Assembly: GCA_033439795.1 (NCBI GenBank)
Contig: JAUTDP010000016.1
Coordinates: 682,001-746,000 of the forward strand
From: Sordaria brevicollis
Lineage: Eukaryota > Ascomycota > Sordariomycetes > Sordariales > Sordariaceae
Reading direction: 5' to 3'
DNA: 64,000 bases
The notes below the pieces were generated by a model, which was not told the origin of the DNA, ran no database searches, and worked only from the letters and a program-made list of their open reading frames with translations. The position numbers were made by a program, and so were the translations under genes. Of this stretch, positions 33,385 to 43,340 are shown piece by piece. Position 1 is the first letter of the stretch; every line of letters begins with the position of its first letter.

Positions 33385-34758
33385 ATGGCATCCTCAGATG
33401 ACATAACCCCTTCCCAAGATGGTCGCTCCCCGTTCTTGAACCTTCCGGCAGAGATTCACTTTCTCATCGGCGGATTGTTGGAGGAGGAGTCGCTGGCCAA
33501 GCTTGCCAGAACGTCACAGGAGGTCCGCTCCTTTTACGAACAGCAACTGTACCAAGGAAAGAACAGCACCAACATCGTCAAGGCGCTGATGTGGGGAGCA
33601 GAACACGATTCCCTTCCGGCCATGAGGAATGCTCACGAACGGGGTGCAAACCTCGATACCCAAGCCAGCATTGAACCTCGGAGGGACAATGCCTCCCTCG
33701 CATTGGCCACGGCGTTCCAGGTGGCCATGAGAGACAGTAACCGCGAGGCCACGCAATGGCTATGGGACCACGGTGTCCTCGTTGACATCCCCGGCCAGCC
33801 AGCCCGCAACATGTGCAGGTGCTACCACAGATTTGATATCAACAGCTCCAGCCTTCACATTGCTCTCTGCAATGGAAATCTGTGGGCGGCCAGGTTGATC
33901 CTCCGCTTGCCGCACACGGCCCTGGAGGCTTTCAACTTCTCTCAGCAGTTTGATGCTAGGACCATCGTCAGCATGGCGGTGACGGCTGCGTTCCGCTACC
34001 GGAGGCCCAGCGCCCTAAACATGGTCCTCGCGAACCCGACGATCAGGGCTACCATCAACGTGGTCAAGCCAGAGGGTACCTTCACACCCCTCTACCTCGT
34101 CTTGCGCGTCAGCCACAGATACCATCCCCATTCCCTCGCAAAGCGAGTGCTCCGCATCCTGGTCCGCGCCGGCGCAAGCTTGGGACCCTATCCCCCAAAC
34201 TCCTTTGAGTGGATAGCTGGCCTCTCTCCCATCATGGCCGAGCTCGAAACCGGCTCCCTGGGCACCACGGTCCGCATGCTGCTCGACGTCGGCTGCGATC
34301 CCAACGGCGGCCTCCGCCCGGACGACCCCGTCCCCGTCCCCCCGGGTTGGCGCAGCCCGCTGCACTTTTTCATCCACCCGGAGCACGAAACCCGCTACGA
34401 CCGTCCATTCTGGCACATGAACCCGGGCCCGTGGCCACTGCTTACGTTGAGACGCTTCCAGGTTATTCACATGCGCGAGTCCATTGGCTACCTGGTTCGT
34501 AAGGGTGCTTCGCTTGATATTACGGATTTTCGGGGTTGTAGTCCGCTTGATAATGCGTTGAGTTATATGGAGCCGTTTCTTGCTCCGCGTCGGAGACTTG
34601 CTGGGTATAGACTGGTTAAGTTGCTGTTGAAGAATGTTACACCGGAGGGAATTTCGATGGAGTCGAGGGTGAGAGCGGAAATTGCTATGGCGAGGTTGAG
34701 GCTGGATTTCAGGGCTGAAAGAGCTGTTTATAACTGGGCGGATTATAGGCCTGCTTGA
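33385..34758 (+). CDS. F-box and ankyrin-repeat protein 2
   Basis: This 457-residue protein starts at a good ATG (CAAAATGGC). The F-box lies at residues about 15-55 (PFLNLPAEIHFLIGGLLEEE, later LAKLARTSQEVRSFYEQQLY). Degenerate ankyrin-type repeats follow: ALMWGAEHDSLPAMRNAHER, ALATAFQVAMRDSNREATQWL, SLHIALCNGNLWAARLILRL, SLGTTVRMLLDVGCDPNG, RSPLHFFIHPE and ESIGYLVRKGASLDITDFRG. It shares order, motif spacing and a Cys motif (RNMCRC) with the upstream paralog, but the two proteins are strongly diverged and the upstream one is about 110 residues longer. The probable role is substrate recognition by an SCF ubiquitin ligase. A leader intron probably ends at 33296. The last third changes from C-rich to T/A-rich codon usage (about 34490 on). 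Confidence 0.82.
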   Translation: MASSDDITPSQDGRSPFLNLPAEIHFLIGGLLEEESLAKLARTSQEVRSFYEQQLYQGKNSTNIVKALMWGAEHDSLPAMRNAHERGANLDTQASIEPRRDNASLALATAFQVAMRDSNREATQWLWDHGVLVDIPGQPARNMCRCYHRFDINSSSLHIALCNGNLWAARLILRLPHTALEAFNFSQQFDARTIVSMAVTAAFRYRRPSALNMVLANPTIRATINVVKPEGTFTPLYLVLRVSHRYHPHSLAKRVLRILVRAGASLGPYPPNSFEWIAGLSPIMAELETGSLGTTVRMLLDVGCDPNGGLRPDDPVPVPPGWRSPLHFFIHPEHETRYDRPFWHMNPGPWPLLTLRRFQVIHMRESIGYLVRKGASLDITDFRGCSPLDNALSYMEPFLAPRRRLAGYRLVKLLLKNVTPEGISMESRVRAEIAMARLRLDFRAERAVYNWADYRPA

Positions 34759-36028
34759 GGTTGAGGGATAATTAGGAGATTCTACTATTTGTCTAATATC
34801 GGTTGTGAGGATGACGATATTGCTTCTGCAATGTTACGCCGAGCTACCTCTTAAGACAAAAAGGTTATTGTGTTAGATTGTACGGAGATTCTGTATTATA
34901 AGATGTTCTAGCTAGTAGCTACCTACGCTTTTTATAGCATAGGTATATACGGGAGGTACCTTTGGTGGGTTGTCTGCTTACCGCAAGTTCAACGAGCCGT
35001 TTGGTTCACTTATTTGCGTTTCTTTGTCTCATATTTGTTTTGCTTTTTGTCGAATACCCATACGCCGTGATTACGATGGTACGACTTACTATCACTTCAG
35101 TTTTGGAATCCCAGTAACCATGGTACGGGACCGTGTGCGTTGGACGAGACCCGAAGGTGCCAGTTTGCCGCTGAAGCTTCAGTTTGGGAAGGGACGATGA
35201 AAGGGAGAATGTTATGAAGGAAGGAGTATTGAGGGGGGGAAAGAGCAAGCGAGAAGAAGGCTGACAATGACGTCAGGAACAGACAGAGGACAGCAGATCA
35301 AATTGTTGAAGTTCTTTTTGACATGTGATGCTGGGTCGTCCCCCACCAGCCTTTTTCGTTGGGTGCGCATTCTGGCAGCGAATCGGGCACTCATTGCGGA
35401 TTTTGCTTTCCTCCCCAGACCGATCACATCGTCAAATCTTGCTCGCTTGTTTTAACTAACTGCTTTCTCGGACATCCCATTGCTCACAGCTTCAACTTTT
35501 TGTCATTAGTGACGACGATAACGATAACGATAACTCCAACGACATCACCCCGTCGCCTGCAGCACCACGGCGCATCGACACCGTTCTCCCGTCGCTACGG
35601 TCGTATGTCGGCCCACTCTCATGTATCACCTGGACTTCGCTAACTCTCTTCATTCTCATTAGTTCCACCGACTACAAGGACGACGAAAACAACAAAGTCA
35701 GCAAAGACAATGAACATGGCGATACTTGAGGAGAGGTGATGGGGGCCGGTTGGTCATGGCTTGGCTGTGACGGCTTTCCAGACTCTCGGGTTCGTCGTTA
35801 CATCGTTCGTGTCAAGGGAAGAGGGGGATGCTCATGATGATTGGCAGGCTTCCAGTGGCTGATGGGCGCTTCCTGAGACCTGACAGCGTGGACCTTGCTG
35901 TTGCTGCTGGGGAACGAACACTTAGCGAAGCGTGCAAGCAATACGTTCCGTCCTCGAAACAACTGGCCCAGCAAATTTCAACTCCGCGAGAATGATTGAA
36001 GCCCGACTCGAACATCAGAAATCATCCT
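34759..36028. other. Spacer upstream of the first HET gene
   Basis: No supportable gene. A small tandem GATAAC repeat lies at about 35516-35536, and CT-rich stretches around 35200-35650 on both strands look like transcript leaders. The frame of the HET gene is open a little upstream, but only from a TTG. Confidence 0.4.
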
Positions 36029-38275
36029 ATGGCCGACTCGCCCCCGCAGTCCGAAGGCCTGTGCCTCCAATGCATCGAGATCATGAACAGTATCGGCAAT
36101 AAAAACAAAAAAAGTCTTTCAGTAAGATCATGGCGCACACTGCAACTTTACTGCAATGTAGCAGGCGGCTATGAAGAGGTCACCGGGATCAATCCGGCAA
36201 GTTGGCCTCCAAGAGACGCGTGGAAGGTTACAGCTGACTTATCACAAGACTGCCCGCTTTGTGTGTTTTTTGCCGACTGTGCTCTAGCAATAGGCATAAA
36301 ACAACAGGCCTTAGTCTCCGGGGAGAAGGCACTATTTGCCAGGCTCATACCCTACAGTTTCACGATCGGACTTCCCACTTCATTCTCATTTTGGTCAAAG
36401 GAACGAACTTCAATCACAGACACACGCGTGCTCGAGCTTATCAAGGACGATGGGGATCGGAGTTGCCGTTCCTCAAGTGCAGATTATGGCCCTTCTTCGT
36501 GGCCAGAGACGCATCTCGTTATACTTACGCAAACATCCGGTGGGCAGGATCAGATATCAGACACCGTGGATCATCAAATCGTCTCGGAATGGCTGTCATA
36601 TTGTCAATCAACACACGACTCATGCACCACCACCCACTCAGTTCCGTTTCACACGATCATTCCGGGCTTACACCTAATCGACTGTGATAACGGGAGCATC
36701 ATACCGGCTGAAACCATGGCAACGTCGAGATATGTTACTCTTAGCTATGTCTGGGGCAGCGGGCCAGTCGACCTGGAGACGATGGAAAGTTCGACGGCAG
36801 CTCCTGTACTTCCGGACACCAGTAGACTCCCTCGGGTCATCAGTGACGCTATGGAAGTGGTGAGACGTCTCGGCTATAAGTACCTCTGGGTAGACAGGTA
36901 CTGCATCCCACAAGGAAACTCACGGGTTAAACACCTTCAGATACAAAGCATGGGCAAGATCTATTCCTTGTCCGATTTAACCATTGTTGCGGCTGCGGGA
37001 GATAATGCGGAATATGGCCTGCCAGGAGTGAGCTGTCCTCCACATGTTCCTCAGCTTTGGACGACGGTTGCTCGCGGTGATTTGCGGCAATCACTCATCT
37101 ACTTTCAGCCGCCAAACAACGCTATTGGTCATTCTGTTTGGGCTTCTCGCGGCTGGACCTACCAAGAGGCTCTACTATCAAGGCGTCGCCTCGTTTTCAC
37201 GGATCGGAACGTGTTCTTCCAGTGCCAGTCAGTCGAAACAGTCGGCCCGGCGCCATATCCAGACCCAGGGCGGCCGGGACGTTTTTCGATGCCCGACCCG
37301 GTATTTCCCCCTGTTGTAAAGACGCGTACAGGAAATTCTGACGCTTGGCCTCTGTCAATCTGGGGACGAATTTCGGACTTCGTGAAACGTACTCTTTCCT
37401 ATGAGGAGGACACGCTGAACGCAATGCAAGGCATCTTTGGCGTGTGGCGCGAAAGCCACGCCATGTGGTTCCTCTACGGGCTGCCCGTGTTGCAGCAAGA
37501 TGACTTTGAACTGGACATGGATCCTCCGGGAACGTATTGCTTTCCGCCCCGGAGGTATGATGCACGCTGCAATGCGCTCCTCCACGGTCTTCTTTGGAGG
37601 GATATCTGGGACAGAGTTTCTCCAGGTGCTTCTCATCGGCCAGAACGTCCACGCCGAGTGTTATTCCCCAGTTGGACCTGGGCTGGCTGGAGAAGTACAA
37701 ATCGTCCACTCAGTGTCTGGTCCTCTGGCGAGCTCAACAGTCGAGTCTTCATGACACCAAACTTTGAGCCCCTCCGAGTAGCGTTTTCCTTCCGTCACGA
37801 GACTCTCGACTGGGTTAAGCACAAGCAAGAAATCCTCCGCCGCTCCGACGCCTCTTACTTCCCAACCTATATAGTGCTCAGAGGAGCACAAGTGTTTGAC
37901 GCAACCATCACGTGCAAAACAGAAGTCGACTGGGGCCGCCAATCCTTTGACTGGGACTTTTCGTCTCCGCCCTTTCTGGAGAATATGCAAAGGCACCATG
38001 TCGGGGATAAGTCCATGCAATCTGCTCAAATCCCTCCCGGCCTGTTTGAGAAAGTTGAGGGCGGCCATCAACGCCTCGTGGCGCTTCCACTGTTTACCGG
38101 CCCCGAGTCGTACAGATATTCGCTGCATATTTTGGTCATGCAGCAGGTTGCGGAAGATGATGACGGGCCGATCTTTGAGCGGGTGACGTGTTTCACTCTT
38201 TGGCGCAAATACTTCATGGCGGATATTTGGCCGCCGAAGTTTGAGCTGAGGGAGATGGAGGTGAGGTTGCGGTGA
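36029..38275 (+). CDS. HET-domain protein 1
   Basis: This 748-residue intronless protein has the three blocks of the HET (heterokaryon incompatibility, PF06985) domain: YVTLSYVWG (235-243), YLWVDRYCIPQ (285-295) and IYSLSDLTIVAAAG (311-324). They are followed by the usual SRGWTYQEALLSRRRLVFTD block. An N-terminal zinc-like arrangement precedes it (LCLQC near residue 12, CPLCVFFADC near 75). The C-terminal part contains SWTWAGW and ends in MEVRLR, as in its paralogs. HET proteins trigger growth arrest or cell death when genetically different hyphae fuse; the partner is unknown. The first in-frame ATG is used. The next gene in tandem is a broken paralog, and a third paralog lies at 53913-56393. 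Confidence 0.9.
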   Translation: MADSPPQSEGLCLQCIEIMNSIGNKNKKSLSVRSWRTLQLYCNVAGGYEEVTGINPASWPPRDAWKVTADLSQDCPLCVFFADCALAIGIKQQALVSGEKALFARLIPYSFTIGLPTSFSFWSKERTSITDTRVLELIKDDGDRSCRSSSADYGPSSWPETHLVILTQTSGGQDQISDTVDHQIVSEWLSYCQSTHDSCTTTHSVPFHTIIPGLHLIDCDNGSIIPAETMATSRYVTLSYVWGSGPVDLETMESSTAAPVLPDTSRLPRVISDAMEVVRRLGYKYLWVDRYCIPQGNSRVKHLQIQSMGKIYSLSDLTIVAAAGDNAEYGLPGVSCPPHVPQLWTTVARGDLRQSLIYFQPPNNAIGHSVWASRGWTYQEALLSRRRLVFTDRNVFFQCQSVETVGPAPYPDPGRPGRFSMPDPVFPPVVKTRTGNSDAWPLSIWGRISDFVKRTLSYEEDTLNAMQGIFGVWRESHAMWFLYGLPVLQQDDFELDMDPPGTYCFPPRRYDARCNALLHGLLWRDIWDRVSPGASHRPERPRRVLFPSWTWAGWRSTNRPLSVWSSGELNSRVFMTPNFEPLRVAFSFRHETLDWVKHKQEILRRSDASYFPTYIVLRGAQVFDATITCKTEVDWGRQSFDWDFSSPPFLENMQRHHVGDKSMQSAQIPPGLFEKVEGGHQRLVALPLFTGPESYRYSLHILVMQQVAEDDDGPIFERVTCFTLWRKYFMADIWPPKFELREMEVRLR

Positions 38276-38677
38276 GGTTGTTCACAAGTTTGGAAATCGG
38301 GGAGCAACACTGCCCTCGACGCTTCCTGCACTCTTAGCTGAGGCTTTGTGTGGACTGTGGCTGTGCTGAGCTGATGAGATGGACTGGTTGAGTTTATCCA
38401 GTAGCAGTGCGAGGTTCTAGAGGTATGGAACTGTTGGGCTTACTCGGATAACATCGATGGGGCTTCTCAGAACACGGCCAAAATTGCCCGAATCAAGTTG
38501 GGCTGATAGTTGGGCGCGACGTCCGGTCTCAGCTGAACCTTGGCTTTCTTTCTTGCTCATTTGAGCACATGCACCTCCCATTGCCGCTTCCCCTTCGCCA
38601 GACCAGCGAACAACAAGATTTCTCGTTCCGCCATCAACGACACTCAAACTCAAGGCCCATCTCGTCACGACAGAGCA
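38276..38677. other. Spacer between tandem HET genes
   Basis: About 400 bp with no gene. The frame of the second HET gene is open back to about 38540 but without an ATG before 38678. Confidence 0.5.
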
Positions 38678-40053
38678 ATGCGGACATTCTCTCTAGAGCA
38701 AGCCATCACAACCCTTGCGGCGAAGGGTCCTATGGCCCGGGCAATCTCGCGGCTATTGTCGAAAATCTCGAACAGAAAAGACAAGCGGGAACAACAGAAA
38801 CGCAACGAAGCAATATCAGAAGCTCAAAGTCTCAGCCATGAAACCATGGAGGTACCTGCTGGCGCATCCCGGACACTTCTCTCTGCTCAACTTGAGCATC
38901 CCAATTTTGATAACCCGGACGACGACAGGAACCATGCTCAGACGGAGACTACAGGTGCCTCCGCCAGCCACGATCCCCACACGATAGGCACCAACGAGCG
39001 ATTATGTGCAAGGTGCAATGAGATTAAGGATGTTTTCGACTTCACCACCAGCGTCCCAATAAGATCGTTGCGCACTCTCGACCTTCTAGCCGATTCAAAC
39101 CAGGATTTCCCCGACGATCATTCCGATTTCGCCGGCGAGGGTTTCGCCAATATTCTCGAAGACACAAAGATTTGGAAAGTCACAAATCCGACATCTGTGA
39201 CATGCTCTTTCTGCACGTTTTTGATGGACTGCGCATCAAGAATGGCTTGTCATACCACGCTAGACCTCAATTCAAATGACTGGTTTCTTGCCGTTGGAGT
39301 TGAACCATACCTGTTTTCGACGGGCAGTGCTGCCGGTGAGCCATGGAATAGCGATCTCGAGATTACGCAACAAATATTAAGACTCAAACTATGCCGGAAG
39401 GGGAAGGACCTCGAAAGAAACCTGTTCAGACCTTCAAGGTTTGAAGGTTGGGAAAACACCCACCTGATAGTACCTGTTCTACCCTGGGACAGGGGCAGTG
39501 ACAAGGTGTTGGATTCTATCAACTGGGAAATTGTCGCGGAATGGCTGAGCGCCTGCAAATCGAAACACGCCTACTACTGCAATACCAACGTCTGTCCGGA
39601 TACGATGTTAGAATTCCTCGACAATGTCCCCAACTTCTGTCTCATTGACTGCGTAACCGACACCATCATTCCGGCGAAGGGCATTCAGAATCTCGAGTAT
39701 TGCACCCTTAGCTATGTTTGGGGAGACTCAAGCTTCGTTACTAGCTCCCAGCCGGAGGGTATAGATGCGAAGAGCTCGGTTCCGATCCTACCCAAGAGCA
39801 ACTTACGGCCGAGAGTCGTCAATGATGCAATGGATGTTGTTCGGCAGATCGGGTCTCGATATCTCTGGGTTGACCGGTATTGCATCCCACAAAGCGACCA
39901 TAATTCGAAAGATATCCAAATCCAGAAGATGGGGAAGATTTACTCCATGTCGCGTGTAACAATTATTGCAGCGGCTGGAAATGATGCGGAGTATGGATTA
40001 CCCGGGGTTGGTTCCGGTCCGCGCCTTCCGCCTTTGCACACAACGTTCTATAA

Positions 40054-40491
40054 GAGAAAACCTCAACACACTCCAAGGAAATCTAGGTACACTCTAAATG
40101 CCCACTTTGACAGCCCATGGCACCCCATGACAGTTAACATCGGAAAGTCCACTTTTGGCTGCGAAATTTCGCCGTTCCAATGTACGAAACATTGCACCAC
40201 AAAACGCGTAATTTTCCAGGTTAAACTCAGCACATCCCGCCCTATCGCATCACTACCCTTTTCATCACCACCCTTTTCATCACCGCCCTTTTTATTATTA
40301 TCTTTTTTATCGTTACCCTTTTTACCGCTACCCTTATTATTATTATAATCCCTAATCCGCGTTGGCGGAAATGCTAGATGACACGGGAAAACCAGATTTT
40401 ACTATACGAAACCACCAAATTTACATGTCAGTTGGCATTTGTGGGACTTAGAGTACAGGTAGAATTCCTTGGAGTGTGTTGAGGTTTTCTC
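40054..40491. mobile_element. MITE inserted in the HET 2 gene
   Basis: The 438-bp insertion has imperfect terminal inverted repeats of about 50 bp, the first 27 identical (GAGAAAACCTCAACACACTC and onward). It is flanked by the exact 8-bp duplication TTCTATAA (40046-40053 and 40492-40499). It lacks a transposase. Inside are CCCTTTT/CATCAC-type and ATT-type low-complexity tracts (about 40255-40350). An 8-bp duplication points to hAT-type mobilisation, but the termini do not match the CAGGG ends of the element at 23401. There is no RIP signature, so it is either young or below the RIP length limit. Confidence 0.88.
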
Positions 40492-41002
40492 TTCTATAAC
40501 GAGAATGGCACTATCCAGGGAACAATCTTCCACTTCGAGCCACCTAACAACGACATCTTGGAGTCGAAATGGAATTCACGCGGCTGGACCTACTAAGAAG
40601 CACTACTTTCAAAACGGCGTCTCGTATTCACAGATCGTCAGGTCTACTTCCAGTGCGAGGCACTGCAGAGTGTTGGACAATTGAAGCTCGCCGTCGCTTT
40701 GCGACTCGGAGCTGAAGACCAGGCTGTGGAGTGGGAGGATCTGACCCTTTTACACGTTAGTGCGGTTTTCCCACTCGCCACGACCGACAATCTTTTCCTC
40801 CCATATCATTGGGCATATACCATATGGAGCCGCATTTCCGACTACGGAGAGAGGACGCTTTCTTATGATAAGGACGCCCTCCACGCCGTACAGGGTATTC
40901 TGGAAACTTTTGACAACGAATACAACATGTGGTATCTCTGTGGACTACCAGTCATGGAATTGTATAAAACCTTTCCCCCCTCTTCAAACACCCATCCTTC
41001 CC

Positions 41003-41092
41003 ATTTTGGTAGGATGACTAAAGTTGCACGACATTTTGGTAGGGTAACTAAAGTTGCACGACATTTTGGTAGGGTGAATAAAGTTGAACGAG
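41003..41092 (+). repeat. Three 30-bp tandem repeats in the HET 2 coding region
   Basis: Three in-frame units beginning ATTTTGGTAGG encode HFGRMTKVAR, HFGRVTKVAR and HFGRVNKVER. Neither HET paralog has them. The array lies in a variable stretch of the C-terminal half. Confidence 0.85.
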
Positions 41093-41856
41093 CGGCAGTG
41101 GCACCGAATCTGCAAGACATTCTCAGGAGCCTTCTTTGGGAAGATTGTTGGGAGACAGTAACCACGGCGCTTTCATCCCAGCAAACAGAACACGGCGGTC
41201 AGTCACGTCTACGAAGAGAAGGGTTTCCCAGCTGGACCTGGGCTGGCTGGAAGACTGTTCAAGATTACCGACTGCATATTCAGCCTCCCTTGCAGTCTTT
41301 TGGTCCAATCTCAACATGTTATATGTTGGATGGATTTACATTTGGTCTACGACTCTCATTCGCAGGCCGACTTCTTTCATTTCTTGACGATGTCCAAGAA
41401 ATACGGAACTGCTCAATGGTCATTGGCCAATTTCCGGACTTTCTTGTCATAACAGGCCCTGTGTTCGACGTTTGTATTGCCGATCAATATTCAAAGGGGT
41501 GGCATTCACCAACAACTCGAAGCAAACCCAATGTCTGGGAGTATACCTCACCTGCCTTCCTGGCAGGAAAGGAGAAATACACAAGAAAGATGAAGTATTG
41601 TGGACCACCATTCTCTCAGCAGGAGGTGGGCGGCGACACGATTCAACTAATAGCCGTCTGTTTCTTCTGCGGATGGGCTTGGCAGGAAGAAAAGGATTTG
41701 CGCATATGGGTATTGATGCTACGACCAGTCGGGGAAGATGTACATGGGAAAATCTACGAGCGAGTCACTTGCACCGTCTTCGATAGCGACTACTTCGACC
41801 CTGATTTCTCGCCGGCAGATATGAATCTGAGGCAGATGGAGCTTCGCATTCGGTAG

Positions 41857-42462
41857 CAAAGATCACCTGAGCTTTCACGATCACCTAGAGGTACACAGCC
41901 AAGCGTCACTTTCAACCCAGAGGCACGGATACCTCCTGTCTACCAACCCCGGCACTTCCTAGTTCCTACTTCTAAGTTTTAACTTCCAAGTCAGGGCTAC
42001 CCTTCGGATGGACAAAGAAGTTCAGGTGACCCATCAACTCGATCTTCATCACGAGCACAATATGGATGCAGAATTTCAGATGCGAGACCAAGCTTGCGGC
42101 AGGCACGATCGAGTCATGCAGCTCTCAGGCTGGAAGGATTAAGATACAGGGAGTGTCTCGTCGAAGTTTGGAAGCCAGGCTGCCTCGTGACCCGCACAGT
42201 TCAATGTACATGTTTACTTTCATTTCTCATTTCTCATTTCCTTCACTATGCTCTACCTCGTTCTCATTTCTCTCCCTTGTTTTGCTTTCGTATTCTTTCC
42301 ATTTCTTTTTTAACGAATAGCCACGTTTCCAGCCTTGTTCTCATTTGCCTGTTCTTCGTTACGACCAGACTGAAAGCATTTCTTTCGCCAAATCTCCTAC
42401 TCCTTGATAGCTCTTTACCTAGCGTCTCAAATTCAGTGTTCCAAACTAGCACGGAGGCCACC
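41857..42462. other. Spacer after HET 2
   Basis: CT-rich, leader-like DNA around 42210-42420 (CATTTCTCATTTCTCATTTC) precedes the small gene at 42463. An overlapping open frame here starts only at a non-ATG codon or belongs to that leader. Confidence 0.4.
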
Positions 42463-42790
42463 ATGGTACTGAATGTGAGACTTCCAAGCAACGGACGAAC
42501 CTTGGGGCGTGATACTATTGACCTAGGAGCATGTCAGTCACAATATCACTCGAAGGTCCGAAATTTTCTGGTGAAGTCTGATTTCGGTACCGAACTCACT
42601 GCACGTCTTCAGTCGCCGCTGTGTCACGAAATTGAGATGCTGGTAAGTTGCCACGTTTTAGCGTTGTTCTTGCGAGCTGTTATTGACGTAGTCGGGGTTG
42701 TAGGTACCTAGAGCAAGGTACTCGGTTGACGAAGACATATGCTTTTTGAAAAGCCACCCGACCGTCCGGGGCGTCTGTGGTTGGTTTTAA
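42463..42790 (+). CDS. Small hypothetical protein, two exons, 3' end inside a dispersed repeat
   Basis: The ATG sits in an ideal context (GGCCACCATGG). Exon 1, 42463-42642, gives 60 residues (MVLNVRLPSNGRTLGRDTID and onward). A 61-bp intron (GTAAGT donor, GTTGTAG acceptor) keeps frame into exon 2, 42704-42790, for 88 residues in all. The end of exon 2 enters the dispersed repeat that begins near 42779, so the last few codons and the stop are repeat sequence. The gene may therefore be a truncated 5' fragment of something longer. The segment YSVDEDICFLKS faintly recalls the start of a Myb-like helix, which is too little to name a family. There are no close neighbours on the same strand apart from HET 2. 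Confidence 0.4.
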
Positions 42791-42950
42791 CCTTTGGCGG
42801 CTCGGCAAGCAGTCCCGTCCCAAAGGTTCGTCCGTGTCCGGAGCCGGGCCGGCCCGCTTCCCGGAGTTCGGACGGGTGGTCGGTGAGTGGGGCCGTGAGT
42901 GGGGCCGACCGGACCTCCCCTCTCTTGACTTCAACAGTTGGGTTGTCATC
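42779..42950 (+). repeat. Dispersed GC-rich repeat, copy 2
   Basis: Matches the reverse complement of 14550-14716 over about 170 bp. Landmarks are TTTGGCGGCTCGGCA, GAGCCGGGCCGGCCCGCTT and GGTCGGTGAGTGGGGCCG. A short piece (GTGAGTGGGGCCG) is duplicated here. No coding capacity. The rest of the gap to 43340 holds nothing recognisable. Confidence 0.75.
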
Positions 42951-43340
42951 CGAATTTGTCAGTGTCAGCACTTCCTGGTTGACCGAGCCTCATTGGGACA
43001 GAGCCGGGATGATTGGGTCCCATCGTGATGTGAGCGGAGCCGGAATTAGGAAATCAGTCACACTTTCGCTGTGTTTGCTGCTCCGTCACAAGTAGGGGCT
43101 GAGACCGGAGAACGTCACAACGGCTACGATCACAGTGGCTGAAATTCATGGCCTTGCTACCACGGTTGCTTATTGAGAGGCCTTCGTGGGACCAGAGGCC
43201 AGTGTCATTCCCTCCTAGACTACATAACGCGTCACTTCCTCCCTCACGTGAAATCAGTTCGGTTCCTTCTTCCTTGGTAGTACAGTCCTAAAGAAGCCTT
43301 CGGGATTCCGGGCCCCAAGAAACTCCTTTCCAACCAATCC

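Larger units (their letters stand above)
38678..41856 (+). pseudogene. HET-domain protein 2, broken by a MITE and a nonsense codon
   Basis: The first part (ATG at 38678) encodes an N-terminal extension, CxxC motifs (LCARC, CSFCTFLMDC) and a full HET core: YCTLSYVWG, YLWVDRYCIPQ and IYSMSRVTIIAAAG. At 40054 a 438-bp MITE interrupts the gene, so translation would run into element sequence and stop at 40348. Beyond it (from 40500) the original frame resumes with a block like SRGWTY*EALLSKRRLVFTD, where TAA at 40594-40596 replaces the Gln codon of both paralogs, a C-to-T change. The frame then stays open to 41856 and ends in MELRIR like the others. Removing the element and one copy of its 8-bp target duplication leaves the frame aligned, so the insertion is clean and fairly recent. 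The truncated product would keep the HET core but lose the C-terminal half. Confidence 0.88.
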
